64,000 nucleotides of DNA, taken from the NCBI GenBank assembly GCA_037974665.1, contig CM075775.1, positions 39,520,152-39,584,151 of the forward strand, written 5' to 3'. The stretch is from Ehretia macrophylla. Its lineage: Eukaryota > Streptophyta > Magnoliopsida > Boraginales > Ehretiaceae. Shown one piece after another: positions 11,057-23,505 of this stretch. Below the pieces are notes generated by a model that saw only the letters and a program-made list of their open reading frames with translations, ran no database searches and was not told the origin of the DNA. The position numbers and the translations under genes were made by a program. The number at the start of each line of letters is the position of its first letter. Positions within the stretch are counted from its first letter, which is position 1.

Positions 11057-13332
11057 TGGCTGCATCCATAAGCTCCATAGCTTAAGCTCTCATTCTAAGG
11101 CTCTCCTAGACACTCAAGGACTCTAAGATACTCGTCCATGGCAGCCCAAACAAGCAAGAAGCAAGAAAAATTGCATGCAAGCTCATAGAACCCTTCATTT
11201 CAGCCCTAGGTATGTTTGATAGATTTTCTTTCATCTCCATTTCGTTCTAACCACATGCACATACTAAGAACATGATAACTCAGCTAGGAATTACGGAAAT
11301 CAAGCAATCTCTCTCGGCCAAGCAAAGAGAAAGGACCTTTTGTGCCTCTTCAAGAATTTTGAGCATCATTTGTCATCAATAGGCTAAGGTGAGAGCTAAA
11401 ACTCTTTTAGAAGCTTTCAAAAACCACATGCATGCCTTCATATGTCTATATTTACCTCTGTACTTGTTGTATATGTGTGTCCATGAGCTTATATAACCAT
11501 GCATGGCAAGATATGTGGCTAGAACTTGAAGATAGATAAAATCGCATAACTGGCAGATTTCTGACTTGGTAGAGCGAGATGCATTTGGCCTGGTAAATGA
11601 TGTTTAAAATGCTTGAAAATTGGTAGATGACTATTTTTGCCAGTTCTAAACATTTTTCGTAGAAATAGGCCAAGGCCAATTTTGACTCGAAGGTCTCCAA
11701 AATGGCAAAACATCGAAAGGTGTCTAAATCTGGAAAATCTGGGAAAATGGAGCAGGTTTTTGGTAGTTCACTATCCTTGTAGAACGAAACAGTTTTTACC
11801 TAGTAAATGATATTTAAAATGCATGAAATTTGGTATGTTGCTATATTTTTCAGTTCTGGACATTTTTGTCAGAAATAGACTAAAGCTAAATCTGACCCTA
11901 AGACCCTAAAAAATGGCCATTATTGAGATATGTACGAATCTGGACAGTTTTGCGTAGTCTCACGGTTTTAGTTATAACTCTTGAATCAAAACTCCAAATG
12001 ATGCGAGGTTTATTTCTGGATTTAAATCACTCATTAAGCTTTAATTTGATATTTTTTTCACTGGAATTGGAGATTGTTTTCTTGTCTAAATGATTGTGGG
12101 AAAACAGACCATTGCAATGAGGTTTTTATTTAGTGATATGCTTTGAAAAATATTGTAACTTCTCTTGCGGTATTGAATGATTGGGATTGTGGCACTTGGA
12201 TGTTGGGTGGACTGTTTTGGATGATTGAGGATGTTTTAATTAATCGATGCATGGCTTGGGTTTAATTACGTGACAACTTGTGGCTTAAATCGCACGTGTA
12301 AGCATAGATTGAAACCCTGTTGACTATGAAAACTCGCTAACTGTTGATCCTATGGTTATTGTGTCTAATTTAATGACTAGTGGGCAGCCTAATAAATGTT
12401 AAGTATGTTTGAAATGTGATTCCAATGATTACATGTTGATAAGTAGACTTTTCTTGCACCCGGTCTCATGTAGACGTCGTTGCATGCTTGAATGAACTTA
12501 TTACTCAATTAAGTGAACCCCGAAATGAGTTATATAACTTGCTTTACATGTGCTACATGGCTGTCCATTTAATATTCATATAACTCCATGTGTAATACAA
12601 GTGAAATTAAATGTCAAAGCATGCCTTGTGTGTTTACCTGTCAATGTACGATCTTATAACTGCTCGGAGGCAACTTACTTTGTTATCCTCCTAATGTGAT
12701 ATGTTAAATGTTATAAATGTGTATTGCATACAAGGTTGCAACATTTCATTGTGGCATGGTAGCGTTTCACGAACGCCGGGCGGCATAGGGCTTGCCGGTG
12801 GTCCTGTGACTACCATGGTCCAATTCCCTCTCTCGCTTGGCATTCCACCCTCGGAGAGTTGGGTCGTAGGTTTTCGGGGTACATCCGGAGTACACCCAAT
12901 TGGGAGCGATAAGTGGATTATTGAAGTCGGCCGCAACCATCATTATCGAAAATGTTATTGAGAGCAAATGCTCACCGTATCCTTGAAATGATTGGTAATT
13001 GTATCGTCTGCTCAATTTGATTCATATACTTGTGTACCTTACTACTTGTGATACGTGACATGTTTTAAAAAGGGGTTTTTCATAAGTTCAACAGGAAAAA
13101 AAATTTCAAAACATATTTCTTATTCCCCCTCGCTAAGTTCATAAGGACTCACCCTCTTTTATCATCACAGGTGAAGAAGATCAGGAACATGTACCCGAGA
13201 ATAACGTGCCTATTGATGACTCCTTGGAGTGATTGCCTGCTCTACGTGCCTTACTTGACTGTGGCCATTTTGTGAACGATATGTTTGTTTTGAAGATTAT
13301 CTCTTATGTTGTTTGTCGTTGTTATTGTAAAA

Positions 13333-13355
13333 GACCCCTGTTGTAATTTGGGGTC
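13333..13355 (+). other. Conserved GACCCC/GGGGTC hairpin in LTR A2
   Basis: GACCCC, an 11-base loop and GGGGTC, about 515 bp before the LTR 3' end. It matches the stem-loop in all other LTRs of the window. Confidence 0.45.
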
Positions 13356-13869
13356 TAATTTTGGTTTGTACTGACTATAACTAGATAGACACTCTTTTGG
13401 TCATTTTGCTATCACTACTTGGTTAGTAACTATTACAGGCTTATGAAGTATTAGGCAAAGAATCAAGTAAAATGAATCTATCCAATCTTAAACAGGTACT
13501 CATTTGTAAGCAAAGGGATAACAGACACTTGTGTAACAGTCGTTTATAAATAAATGGGACATAGTTATCATGCTAGGTTTGTTAATCAAACGAGACTGAG
13601 ATTAATAGTAGGCATATCGATTGGTGATAAATAGTAATCTTAGTTGGAATCAAATTTGAGATTGAAAGTTTTGAGGTGTTTAGAAAATTAGGTCAAGCTA
13701 AAGAGCCAATTACAGCCGTTATGCTGCCGGGTTTTTTTTTCAAAAATATTTTGGATTTCTAGGCTAACGTTAAGCGTTAAACCTTAATGAACGATTAAGT
13801 ACGTGGAATGATATAAACGTTTAGATCACACCCTAGTCTAACCTCTATAGGTCGGGTTGGGGTGTGACA

Positions 13870-16800
13870 CAGGCTCTACGTGAAGCGAAGATGTCTTGCC
13901 CAAAGTGCCATAGGATTCGGTAATAGAAATGTGATGGATTAGGCTATCGTCCTTTTCGCAGCTCACGCGTACTATCCAGGACGAAAAAATAGCGCAAAAG
14001 AAGAAAAGTGTCCCGAAACTGATGAAAACAATCGATTTAGGTCTTCAAAAATAGGCACAACCGAGCAGGCTTTCTCACCATGTCGTAGAGCTCTCAGTGA
14101 ACTTTTCAATGGTATGCTGTGCGCCGCCTAACTCCTTACGTATCAAAAATTAAGGGCACCAGAGCAAAGGAGACTTGGTCCTACGCCCTACTTCCTCGGT
14201 TTGTGGGCCAAGCCTCTACGTGAAGCGAAGATGTCTTGCACAAGATGCCATGGGATTCGGTAATAGAAATGTGATGGATTAGGTTGTTGTCCTTTTTACG
14301 GCTCATGACGTACGATCTAGGACGGAAAAACAATGCAAAAGAAGAAAAGTATCCCAAAACTAATGAAAACGTTCGATTTTGGGCACCAAAAATAGGCGTA
14401 GTCGAGAAGGCTTGCTTCCCCCGTCGTAGAGCTCTCAGAGAGCTTTCCAACGGTATGCTGTACGCCGCATAACTCCTTATAGATCAAAAGTTATGGGTAC
14501 CGGAGCGATGGAGACCTGGTCCTAAGCCCCACACCGTCGGTTTGCATGTCCAGCCTCTACGTGAGGCGAAGTTATCTTGCCCAAGGTGTTGTGGGATTCG
14601 GTAATAGAAATATGATGAGTTAGGTTGTCGTCCTTTTTGCGGCTCACGACGTACGATCCGGGACGGGAAAACAGTGCAAAAGAATAAAAGTGTCCCGAAA
14701 TTGATGAAAACGTTCGAATTAGGGCTCCAAAAAAGGCACAATCGAGCAGGCTTGCTACCCTCATCGTAGAGCTCTTAGAGTGCTTTCCAACGGTATGCTG
14801 TGCGCCGCGTAACTCCTTACGAATCAAAAATTAAGGGCACCGAAGCAAAGGAGACTTGGTCCCACGCCCTACTCCCTTGGTTTGTGGGCCCAGCCTCTAT
14901 GTGAAGCGAAGATGTCTTGCACAAGGTGCCATGGGATTCGGTAATAAAAATGTGATGGATTAAGTTGTCGTCCTTTTTGCGGCTCACGACGTACGATCCG
15001 GGATAGAAAAACAACGCAAAAGAAGAAAAGTATCCCAAAATTGATGAAAACGTTCGATTTTGGGCACATAAAATAGGCGTAGTCGAGAACGCTTGCTGCC
15101 CCCGTCGTAGAGCTCTCAGAGAGCTTTCCAACGGTATGCTGTACGCCACGTAACTCTTTATAGATCAAAAGTTATGGGCACCGGAGCGACGGACACATGG
15201 TCCTAAGCCCCACGCCCTCAGTTTGCGTGTCCAGCCTCTACATGAGGCGAAGTTGTCTTGCCCAAGGTACTATAGGATTCGGTAATAGAAATATGATGGG
15301 TTAGGTTGTCGTCCTTTTCGTGACTCACGACGTACGATCTGGGACAGGAAAACAGCGCAAAAGAAAAAAAGTGTCTCGAAATTGATAAAAACGTTCAAAT
15401 TAGGGCTCTGAAAAAGGCGCAACCGAGCAGGCTTGCTACCCCCATCGTAGAGCTCTCAGAGTGCTTTCCAACGGTATGCTGTGCGCGGCGTAACTCCTTA
15501 CGAATCAAAAGTTATGAGCACCAGGGCAAAGGAGACCTGGTCCCATGCCCTATGCCCTCGGTTTTTGGACCCAGCCTCTACGTGAAGTGAAGATGTCTTA
15601 CCGAATGTGCCGTGGGATTCAGTAATAGAAATGTGATGGATTAGGTTGTCGTCCTTTTCGCGCCTCACAACGTACGATACGGGACGGAAAAACAGCGCAA
15701 AAGAAAAAAAGTATCCCAAAATTGATGAAAACATTCAATTTTGGGCTCGAAAAATAGGCGTAGTAGAGCGGGCTTGTTTCCCCCGCCGTAGAGCTCTCAT
15801 AAAGCTTTCCAACGGTATGCTATGCGCCGCATAACTCTTTACAGATCAAAAGTTATGGGCACCGGAACGACGAAGACTTGGTCCTAAGCCCCACGCCCCC
15901 GGTTTGCGGGTCCAGCCTCTACGTGAGGCGAAGTTGTCTTGCCCAAGGTGCCTTGGGATTCGGTAATAGAAATATGATGGGTTAGGTTGTCGTCCTTTTC
16001 GCGGCTCACGACGTACGATCCGGGACAGAAAAACAGCGCAAAAGAAGAAAAGTGTCCCGAAACTGATGAAAACGTTTGATTTAGGATCTGAAAAAAAAAC
16101 AGCCGAGCAAGCTTGCTGCCCCCGTCGTAGAGCACTCGGAGAGCTTACCAACGGTATGCTGTGCACTACGTAACTCATTACAGATCAAAAGTTATGGGCA
16201 ACGGAGCGACGGAGACCTGGTCCCAAGCCCCATGCCCTCGGTTTGTGGGCCCAGCCTTTACGTGGGGCGAAGCTGTCTTGCCCAAGGTGCCATGGGATTC
16301 GGTAATAGAAATGTGATGGATTATGTTGTCGTCCTTTTCGCTGTTCACGACGTATGATCCGGGATAGAAAAACTATGCAAAAGAAGAAAATTGTCCCGAA
16401 ACTGATAAAAACTTTCGATTTTGGGCTTTGAAAACAGCCGCAGTCAAGCAGGCTTGCTGCCGTCGTCGTAGTGCTCTCAGAGAGCTTTCCAACGGTGTGA
16501 TGGGCATTGCGTAACTCCTTACGAATCAAAAGTTATGGGCACCGGAGCAATGGAGACATGGTCCCACGCCCTACGCCCTCGGTTTGCGGGCCCAGCCTCT
16601 ACGTGAAGCGAAGATGTCTTGGCCAAGGTGTCGTGGGATTTGGTATGAGAAATGTGATGGATTAGATTATCGTCCTTTCGCTGCTCACGACGTACTATCC
16701 GGAATGAAAAAATAGCGCAAAAGAAGAAAAGTGTCCCGAAACTGATGAAAACATTCGATTTTGGGCTATGAAAACAGGTGCAGCCACGTATGCTTGCTGC

Positions 16801-17130
16801 CTCCGTCTTAGAGCTCTTTGAGAGCTTTCCAACGGTATACTGTGTGCTGCGTAACTCTTTATAGATAAAAAATTATGGGCACCGGAGCTACAAAGACCTA
16901 GTCCCAAGCCCCACGCCCTCGGTTTGTAAGCCCAACCTCTACGTGAGGCGAAGTTGTATTGCCCAAGGTGCCGTTGGATTCGGTAATAAAAATGTGATTG
17001 AATAGATTGTCGTCCTTTTCGCGGCTCACGACGTACGATTCGGGACTGAAAAACAGCGCAAAAAAAGAAAAGTGTCCCAAAACTGTTGAAAACATTCGAT
17101 TTAGGGCTCGAAAATAGGCACAACCGAGCA
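13870..17130 (-). repeat. Satellite array S3, (-) orientation
   Basis: About 9.5 monomers of roughly 341 bp in the same orientation as S1. It starts mid-monomer after A2 (CAGGCTCTACGTGAAGCG) and ends at the orientation switch near 17131. Much of it follows a two-monomer period (see the dimeric HOR entry). Open frames of up to 142 codons on the minus strand are by-products of the repeat. Confidence 0.96.
14395..15756 (-). repeat. Dimeric higher-order repeat in S3 (681 bp, two periods)
   Basis: The variant GGCGTAGT (others have GGCGCAGC) occurs at 14395, 15076 and 15757, exactly 681 bp apart, in every second monomer. The same monomers also share AAGTATCCCAAAA and AAGATGTCTT. This is a different HOR from the six-mer of S1. 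Confidence 0.75.
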
Positions 17131-17150
17131 AGCCTACTTGGTTGCGCCTA
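17117..17150. other. Satellite orientation-switch junction
   Basis: (-) satellite ending GGCACAACCGAGCAAGC meets (+) satellite starting GCCTACTTGGTTGCGCC, giving an imperfect palindrome. The normal monomer has AGCAGGCTTGCT here, itself nearly self-complementary (its reverse complement is AGCAAGCCTGCT). The flip therefore happened at a natural micro-palindrome without loss of register. The arms on either side diverge quickly, so this is not a recent fold-back copy. An assembly join cannot be excluded from sequence alone. Confidence 0.85.
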
Positions 17151-19023
17151 TTTTTGGAGCCCAAAATCAAATGTTTTCTCAAATTTTGGGACACTTTTAT
17201 TCTTTTGCGCTATTTTTTCATCCCGGATAGTGCGTCGTGAGTCGCGAATAGGGCAACAACCTAATCCATCACGTTTCTATTACCGAACCCCATGGCACCA
17301 TGGGCAAGACAACTTCGCTTCACGTGGAGGCTGGGCCTGCAAACCGAGGCGTGGGGCTTGGGACCAGGTCTCCATCACTCTGGCGCCCATACTTTTGATC
17401 CGTAAGGAGTTACGTGGTGCACAACATACCGTTGGAATACTCTCCGAGAGCTCTCAGACGGGGGCATCAAGCCTGCTCGGCCGCGCCTATTTTTGGAGCC
17501 CAAAATTGAACATTTTCAACAGTTTTGAGACACTTTGCTTTTTTTTCGCTGTTTTTTCGTCTTGGGTAGTGCGTCGTGAGTCGCGAAAAGGACGACAACC
17601 TAATCCTTCATATTTTAATTACCGAATCCCATGGCACCTTGGGCAAGACAACTTCGCTTCACGTCGAGGTTGGGCCCGCAAACCGAGGGCGTGGGGCTTG
17701 GGACCAGGTCTCCGTCACTCCGGTGCCCATAACTTTTGATCCATAAGGAGTTACGCTGCGCACAGCATATCATTGGAAAGCTCTCCGAGAGCTCTACGAC
17801 GTGCGCAACTCGCCTTCTCCATTGCACCTATTTTCGGAGACCAAAATTGAATGTTTTCATCAGTTTCGGGACACTTTTCTTCTTTTGAACTATTTTGCCT
17901 TCCAGGGTCGTACGTCGTGAGCCGCAAGAAGGACGATGACCTAATCCATCACATTTCTATTACTGAATCCCACGGTACCTTGAGCAAGACAACTTCAATT
18001 CAGGTAGAGGCTGGGCCCGCAAACCGAGGGCGTGGGGCTTGGGACCAGGTCCCTGTCGCTCTAGTGCCCATAACTTTTGATCCGTAAGGAGTTACGCGGC
18101 GCACAACATACCGTTGAAATGCTCTCCAAGAGCTCTAAGACAGGGTCAACAAACCTGCTTGACTGTGCCTACTTTCAGAGCCCAAAATCAAACATTTTCA
18201 CCAATTTCGGGATACTTTTATTCTTTTGCGCTGTTTTTTCATCCCGGATAGTGCGTCGTGAGTCGCGTAAAGGACGACAACCTAATCCATCACATTTTTA
18301 TTACTGAATCCAACGGCACCTTGGGCAAGACAACTTCGTTTCACGTAGAGGCTGGGCCCGCAAATCGAGGGCGTGGTGCTTGAGACCAAGTCTCCGTCGC
18401 TTTGGTGCCCATAACTTTTGATCCTTAAGGAGTTACGCAGCACAAAGTATACAGTTGGAAAGCTCACCGAGAGCTCTACGATTGGGGTAGCAAACCTGCT
18501 CGGATACGCCTATTTTTGGAGCCCAAAATCGAACATGTTCATCTATTTCGGGGCACTTTTCTTCTTTTGCGCTGTTTTTCTGTCCCGGATTGTACGTCGT
18601 GAGCCGTGAAAAGGACAACAACTGAATCCATCATATTTGTATTACCGAATCCCATGGCACCTTGGGCAAGACAACTTCGCTTCACATAGAGGATGGGCCT
18701 GCAAACCGAGTGCGTGGGTCTTGGGACCAGGTCTCCGTCACTCCGGTGCCCATAACTTTTGATCCGTAAGGAGTTTCGCGGCGCACAGTATACCGTTGGA
18801 AAGCTCTCTGAGATCTCTACGATGGGGGCAACTAGCCTGCTCCACTGCACCTATTTTTGGATCCCAAAATCGAATGTTTTCATCAGTTTCGCGACACTTT
18901 TCTTCTTTTGTGCTGTTTTTCCATCCCGGTTCGTACGTCGTGAGTCGCGTAAAGGACGACGACCTAATCCATCACATTTCTATTACCGAATCCCACGGCA
19001 CCTTAAGCAAGACAACTTTGATT

Positions 19024-22000
19024 CAGGTAGATTCTTGGCCCGCAAACCGAGGGCGTAGGGCTTGGGACAAAGTCCCCGTCGCTCCAGTGCCCATAACTTT
19101 TGATCCGTAAGGAGTTACGTGGCGGACAACATACCGTTGGAATGCTCTCCGAGAGATCTTAGACGGGGTCAACCAGCCTGCTTGGTTACGCCTGTTTTCG
19201 GAGCCCAAAATCGAACCTTTTCACTAGTTTCAGGATACTTTTATTCTTTTGAGCTGTTTTTTTCCCGGATAGTGCGTCGTGTGTCGTGAAAAGGACAACA
19301 ACCTAATTCATCACATTTCTATTACCGAATCCCATGGCACCTTGGGCAAGACAACTTCGCTTCACGTGGAGGCTGGGCCTACAAACTGAGGGCATGGGGA
19401 TTGGGTCCAAGTCTCTGTCACTCCGGTGCCCGCAACTTTTGAACCGTAAGGAGTTACGCGATGCACAGCATACCGTTGGAATGCTCTCCAAGAGCTCTAA
19501 GATGAGGACAGCAAGCCTGCACGGCTGCGCCTATTTTCGGAGCCTAAAATCGAACATTTTCATCAGTTTTGGGATACTTTTCTACTTTTGCGCTGTTTTT
19601 CGATCCCGGATCGTACGTCGTGAGCCACGAAAAGGACGACAACCTAATCTATTACATTTCTATTACCGAATCCCATGGCACCTTGGGCAAGACAACTTCG
19701 CTTCACGTGGAGGCTGGGCCCGCAAACTGAGGGCATGGGGCTTGGGACCATGTATCCGTCGCTCTGGTGTCCATAAATTTTGATCCTTAAGGAGTTATAC
19801 AGCGCACAACATACAGTTGGAAAGCTCTCCGAGAGCTTTACGACTGTGGTAGCAAACCTGCTCGGATGTGCCTATTTTCGTAGCCCAAAATCAAACATTT
19901 TCATCTATTTCGGGACACTGTTCTTCTTCTGCGCTGTTTTTCTGTCCCGGATTGTACGTCGTGAGACGCGAAAAGGACGACAACCGAATCCATCATATTT
20001 GTATTGCCAAATCCCATGGCACCTTGGGCAAGACAACTTCGCTTCACATAGAGGATGGGCCTGCAAACCGAGGGCGTGGGGCTTGAGACCAGGTCTCCGT
20101 CACTCCGATGCCCATAACTTTTGATCCGTAAGGAGTTTCGCGGTGCATAGTATACCGTTGGAAATCTCTTTGAGAGCTCTACAACGGGGGCAACTAGCCT
20201 GCTCGATTGCACCTATTTTTGGAGCCCAAAATCGAACGTTTTCATTAGTTTTGGGACACTTTTCTTCTTTTGCGCTGTTTTTCCATCCTGGGTCGTACGT
20301 CGTGAGTCGCGAAAAGGACGACGACCTAATCCATCACATTTCTATTACCGAATCCCACGGCACCTTAAGCAAGACAACTTCGATTCAGGTAGAGTCTAGG
20401 CCCGCAAACCTAGGGCGTGGGGCTTGGGACCAAGTCCCCGTCGCTCCAGTGCCCATAACTTTTGATCCGTAAGGAGTTACGCGGCGCACAACATACCGTT
20501 GGAATGCTCTCCAAGAGCTCTAAGATGGGGTTAGTCAGCCTGCTCGACTGCGCCTATTTTCGGAGCCTAAAATCGAACCTTTTCACCAGTTTCGGGACAC
20601 TTTTATTCTTTTGCGCTGTTTTTTTCTCCCGGATAGTGCGTCGTGTGTCGCGAAAAGGACGACAACCTAATTCATCACATTTCTATTATGGAATCTCATG
20701 GCACCTTGGGCAAGACAACTTCGTTTCACGTAGAGGCTGGGGCTACAAACCGAGGGCGTGGGGCTTGGGTCCAGGTCTCTGTCACTCCGGTGCCTACAAC
20801 TTTTGAACCGTAAGGAGTTACGCGGCGCACAGCATACCGTTAGAATGCTCTCTAAGAGCTCTAAGATGGAGGCAGCAAGCCTGCTCGGCTGCGCCTATTT
20901 TCGGAGCCTAAATTCGAACATTTTCATCACTTTTGGGACACTTTTCTACTTTTGCTCTGTTTTTTCATCCCGGATCGTATGTCGTGAGCCACGAAAAGGA
21001 CGACAACCTAATCTATCACATTTCTATTACCGAATCACACGGTACCTTGGGCAAGACAACTTCGCTTCACGTATAGGCTGGGCCCGCAAACCGAGGGCGT
21101 GGGGCTTGGGACCAGGTCTCCGTCACTCTGGTGCCCATCACTTTTGCTTCATAAGGAGTTACGCAGTGCACATCATACCGTTGGAAAGCTCTCCAAGAGC
21201 TCTACGACAGGGGTAGTAAACCTGCTCGAATGCGCCTATTTTCGGAGCCTAAAATTGAACGTTTTCATATATTTCGGGACACTTTTCTTCTTTTGCCCTA
21301 TTTTTTTGTCCTGGATTGTACGTCGTGAGTCACAAAAAGGACGACAACCGAATCTATCACATTTGTATTTTCGAATCCCATGGCACCTTGGGCAAGACAA
21401 GTTCGCTTCACATAGAGGATGGGCCTGCAAACCGAAGGCATGGGCTTAGGACTAAGTCTCCGTCACTCCGATGCCCATAACTTTTGATCCGTAAGGAGTT
21501 TCATTGCGCACAACATATCGTTGGAAAGCTCTCTGAGAGCTCTACGATAGGGGCAACTAGCCTGCTTGACATGCAGCTATTTTTGGAGCCCAAAATTGAA
21601 CATTTTAATCAGTTTCGGGACACTTTTCTTCTTTTGTGCTGTTTTTCCATTCTGGGTCGTACGTTGTGAGCTGCGAAAAGGACGATGACCTAATCCATCA
21701 CATTTCTATTACCGAATCCCATGGCACATTGAGCAAGACAACTTCGATTCAGGTAGAGGCTAGGCCCGCAAACCGTGGGCGAGAGGCTTGGGACCAGGTC
21801 CCCGTCACTCCAGTGCCCATAACTTTTGATCTGTAAGGAGTTATGCGGCGCACAGCATACCATTGGAATGTTCTCTGAGAGCTCTAAGACGGGGTCAGCA
21901 AGCCTGCTCAGCTGTGCCTATTTTCGGAGCCCAAAATTGAACATTTTCACCAATTTCGGGACACTTTTATTCTTTTGCACTGTTTTTTCATCCCGGATAG

Positions 22001-23114
22001 TGCATCCTGAGTCACGAAAAGGACGACAACCTAATTCATCACATTTCTATTACCATATCCCATGGCACCTTGGGCAAGACAACTTCCTGTCACGTAGAGG
22101 CCGGGCTTGCAAACCGAGAGCGTGGGGCTTGGGCCCAGGTCTCCGTCACTCTGGTGCCCATAACTTTTGAATTGTAAAAAGTTACGCGGCGCACAGCATA
22201 CCGTTGGAATGCTCTCCTAGAGCTCTAAGACGGGGGCACCAAGCCTGCTCGGCTGCGCCAGTTTTCGAAGCCCTAAATCAAACATTTTCATCAGTTTCGG
22301 GATACTTTTTTACTATTGCGCTGTTTTTCCATCCTAGATCGTACGTCGTGAGCCACGAAAAGGATGACAACCTAATCTATCACATTTCTATTACCGAATC
22401 CCATGGCACCTTGGGCAAGACAACTTCGCTTCACGTAGAGGCTGGGCCAGCAAACCGAGGCCGTGGGGCTTGGGACCAGGTCTCCGCCGCTCTGGTGCCC
22501 ATAATTTTTGATCCGTAAGGAGTTACGAAGCGCACAACATACCGTTGGAAAGCTCTCCGAGAGCTCTACGACTGAGGCAGCAAACCTGCTCGGATGCCCC
22601 TATTTTCAGTGCCCAAAATCGAATGTTTTCGTCTATTTCGGGACACATTTCTTCTTTTGCGTTGTTTTTCCATCTCGGATTATACGTCGTGAGCCGCAAA
22701 AATGACGACAACCGAATCCATCACATTTGTATTACCGAATCCCATGGCACCTTGGGCAAGACAACTTCACTTCACATAGAGGATGTGCCTGCAAACCCAG
22801 GGCGTAGGGCTTGGGACCAGGTCTCCGTCACTCCTGTGCCAATAACTTTTGATCCATAAAGGAGTTATGCGGCGCACAGCATACCGTTGGAAAGCTCTCT
22901 GAGAGCTCTACGTCGTGAGAAATTAGCCTGCTCGACTGTACCTATTTTTGAAGCCCAAAATCAAATGTTTTCATCAGTTTCAGGACACTTTTCTTCTTTT
23001 GCGCTGTTTTTCCATCCCGAGTCGAATGTCGTGAGCCGTAAAAAAAATGATGACCTAATCCATCACATTTCTATTACCGAATCCCACGGCACCTTGAGCA
23101 TGACAACTTCGCTT
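19024..23114 (+). repeat. Tetrameric higher-order repeat in S4 (about 1364 bp, three copies)
   Basis: The variant TTCAGGTAGA (others have TTCACGTAGA) occurs at 19024, 20386, 21750 and 23115, spaced 1362, 1364 and 1365 bp, that is every fourth monomer. A second marker set, monomers with AGCAAACCTGCTCG, occurs near 18490, 19852, 21216 and 22580 with the same period. Outside this stretch the spacing drops to three monomers (18001 to 19024, 23115 to 24144, 24144 to 25166). Confidence 0.8.
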
Positions 23115-23483
23115 CAGGTAGAGGCTGGGCCCGCAAACCGAGGGCGTGGGGCTTGGGACCAGGTCTTCGTCGCTCCAGTGCCCATAACTTTTGATCCGTA
23201 AGGAGTTACGCGGCACACAGCATACCGGTGGAATGCTCTCCGAGAGCTCTAAGGCAAGGACAGCTAGCCTACTCGGCTGCGCCTATTTTCGGAGCCCAAA
23301 ATTGAACGTTTTCACCAATTTCGGGACACTTTTATTCTTTTGCACTGTTTTTTCGTCCCGGATAGTGCGTCATGAGTCGCGAAAAGGATGACAACCTAAT
23401 CCATCACATTTTTATTACCGAATCCCATGGCACCAAGGGCAAGACAACTTCGCTTCACGTAGACGATGGGCCAGCAAACCGAG

Positions 23484-23505
23484 GGCTTGGGGCTTGGGGC
23501 TTGGG
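23484..23505 (+). repeat. 7-bp triplication in a satellite monomer
   Basis: GGCTTGG is repeated three times in tandem where the other monomers carry it once (GTGGGGCTTGGGACCAGG). It is a slippage event. Confidence 0.85.

Larger units (their letters stand above)
10338..13869 (+). mobile_element. Lone LTR A2, Ty3/gypsy (Tekay/Del-like), 3532 bp
   Basis: It runs from TGTGAGGCCCGACC to GGTTGGGGTGTGACA in plus orientation and has the short-array type of 5' edge seen in B and C. No primer-binding site or internal region follows. The left flank ends in TAACT, but the right flank starts CAGGCTCTACG, about 80 bp further along the monomer. No TSD is therefore present, and the bases between are missing. 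It is either a solo LTR with a flanking deletion or the product of recombination between two different insertions. The GC-rich block frame is shifted here, and the candidate TATA context is lost. Confidence 0.9.

Noticed and set aside
13870-17130. Satellite derived from an LTR of the resident retrotransposons
   Set aside because: CTTTCCAACG and AAAGTTATGGG style motifs are common in plant LTRs, but no stretch of the monomer aligns with the LTRs in this window by eye.
17086-17739. 217-codon open frame on the plus strand, and dozens of 60-150-codon frames across the satellite blocks
   Set aside because: They repeat with the satellite period, exist on both strands and in several frames, and reflect a unit near 342 bp with few stops. 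No protein signature is seen.
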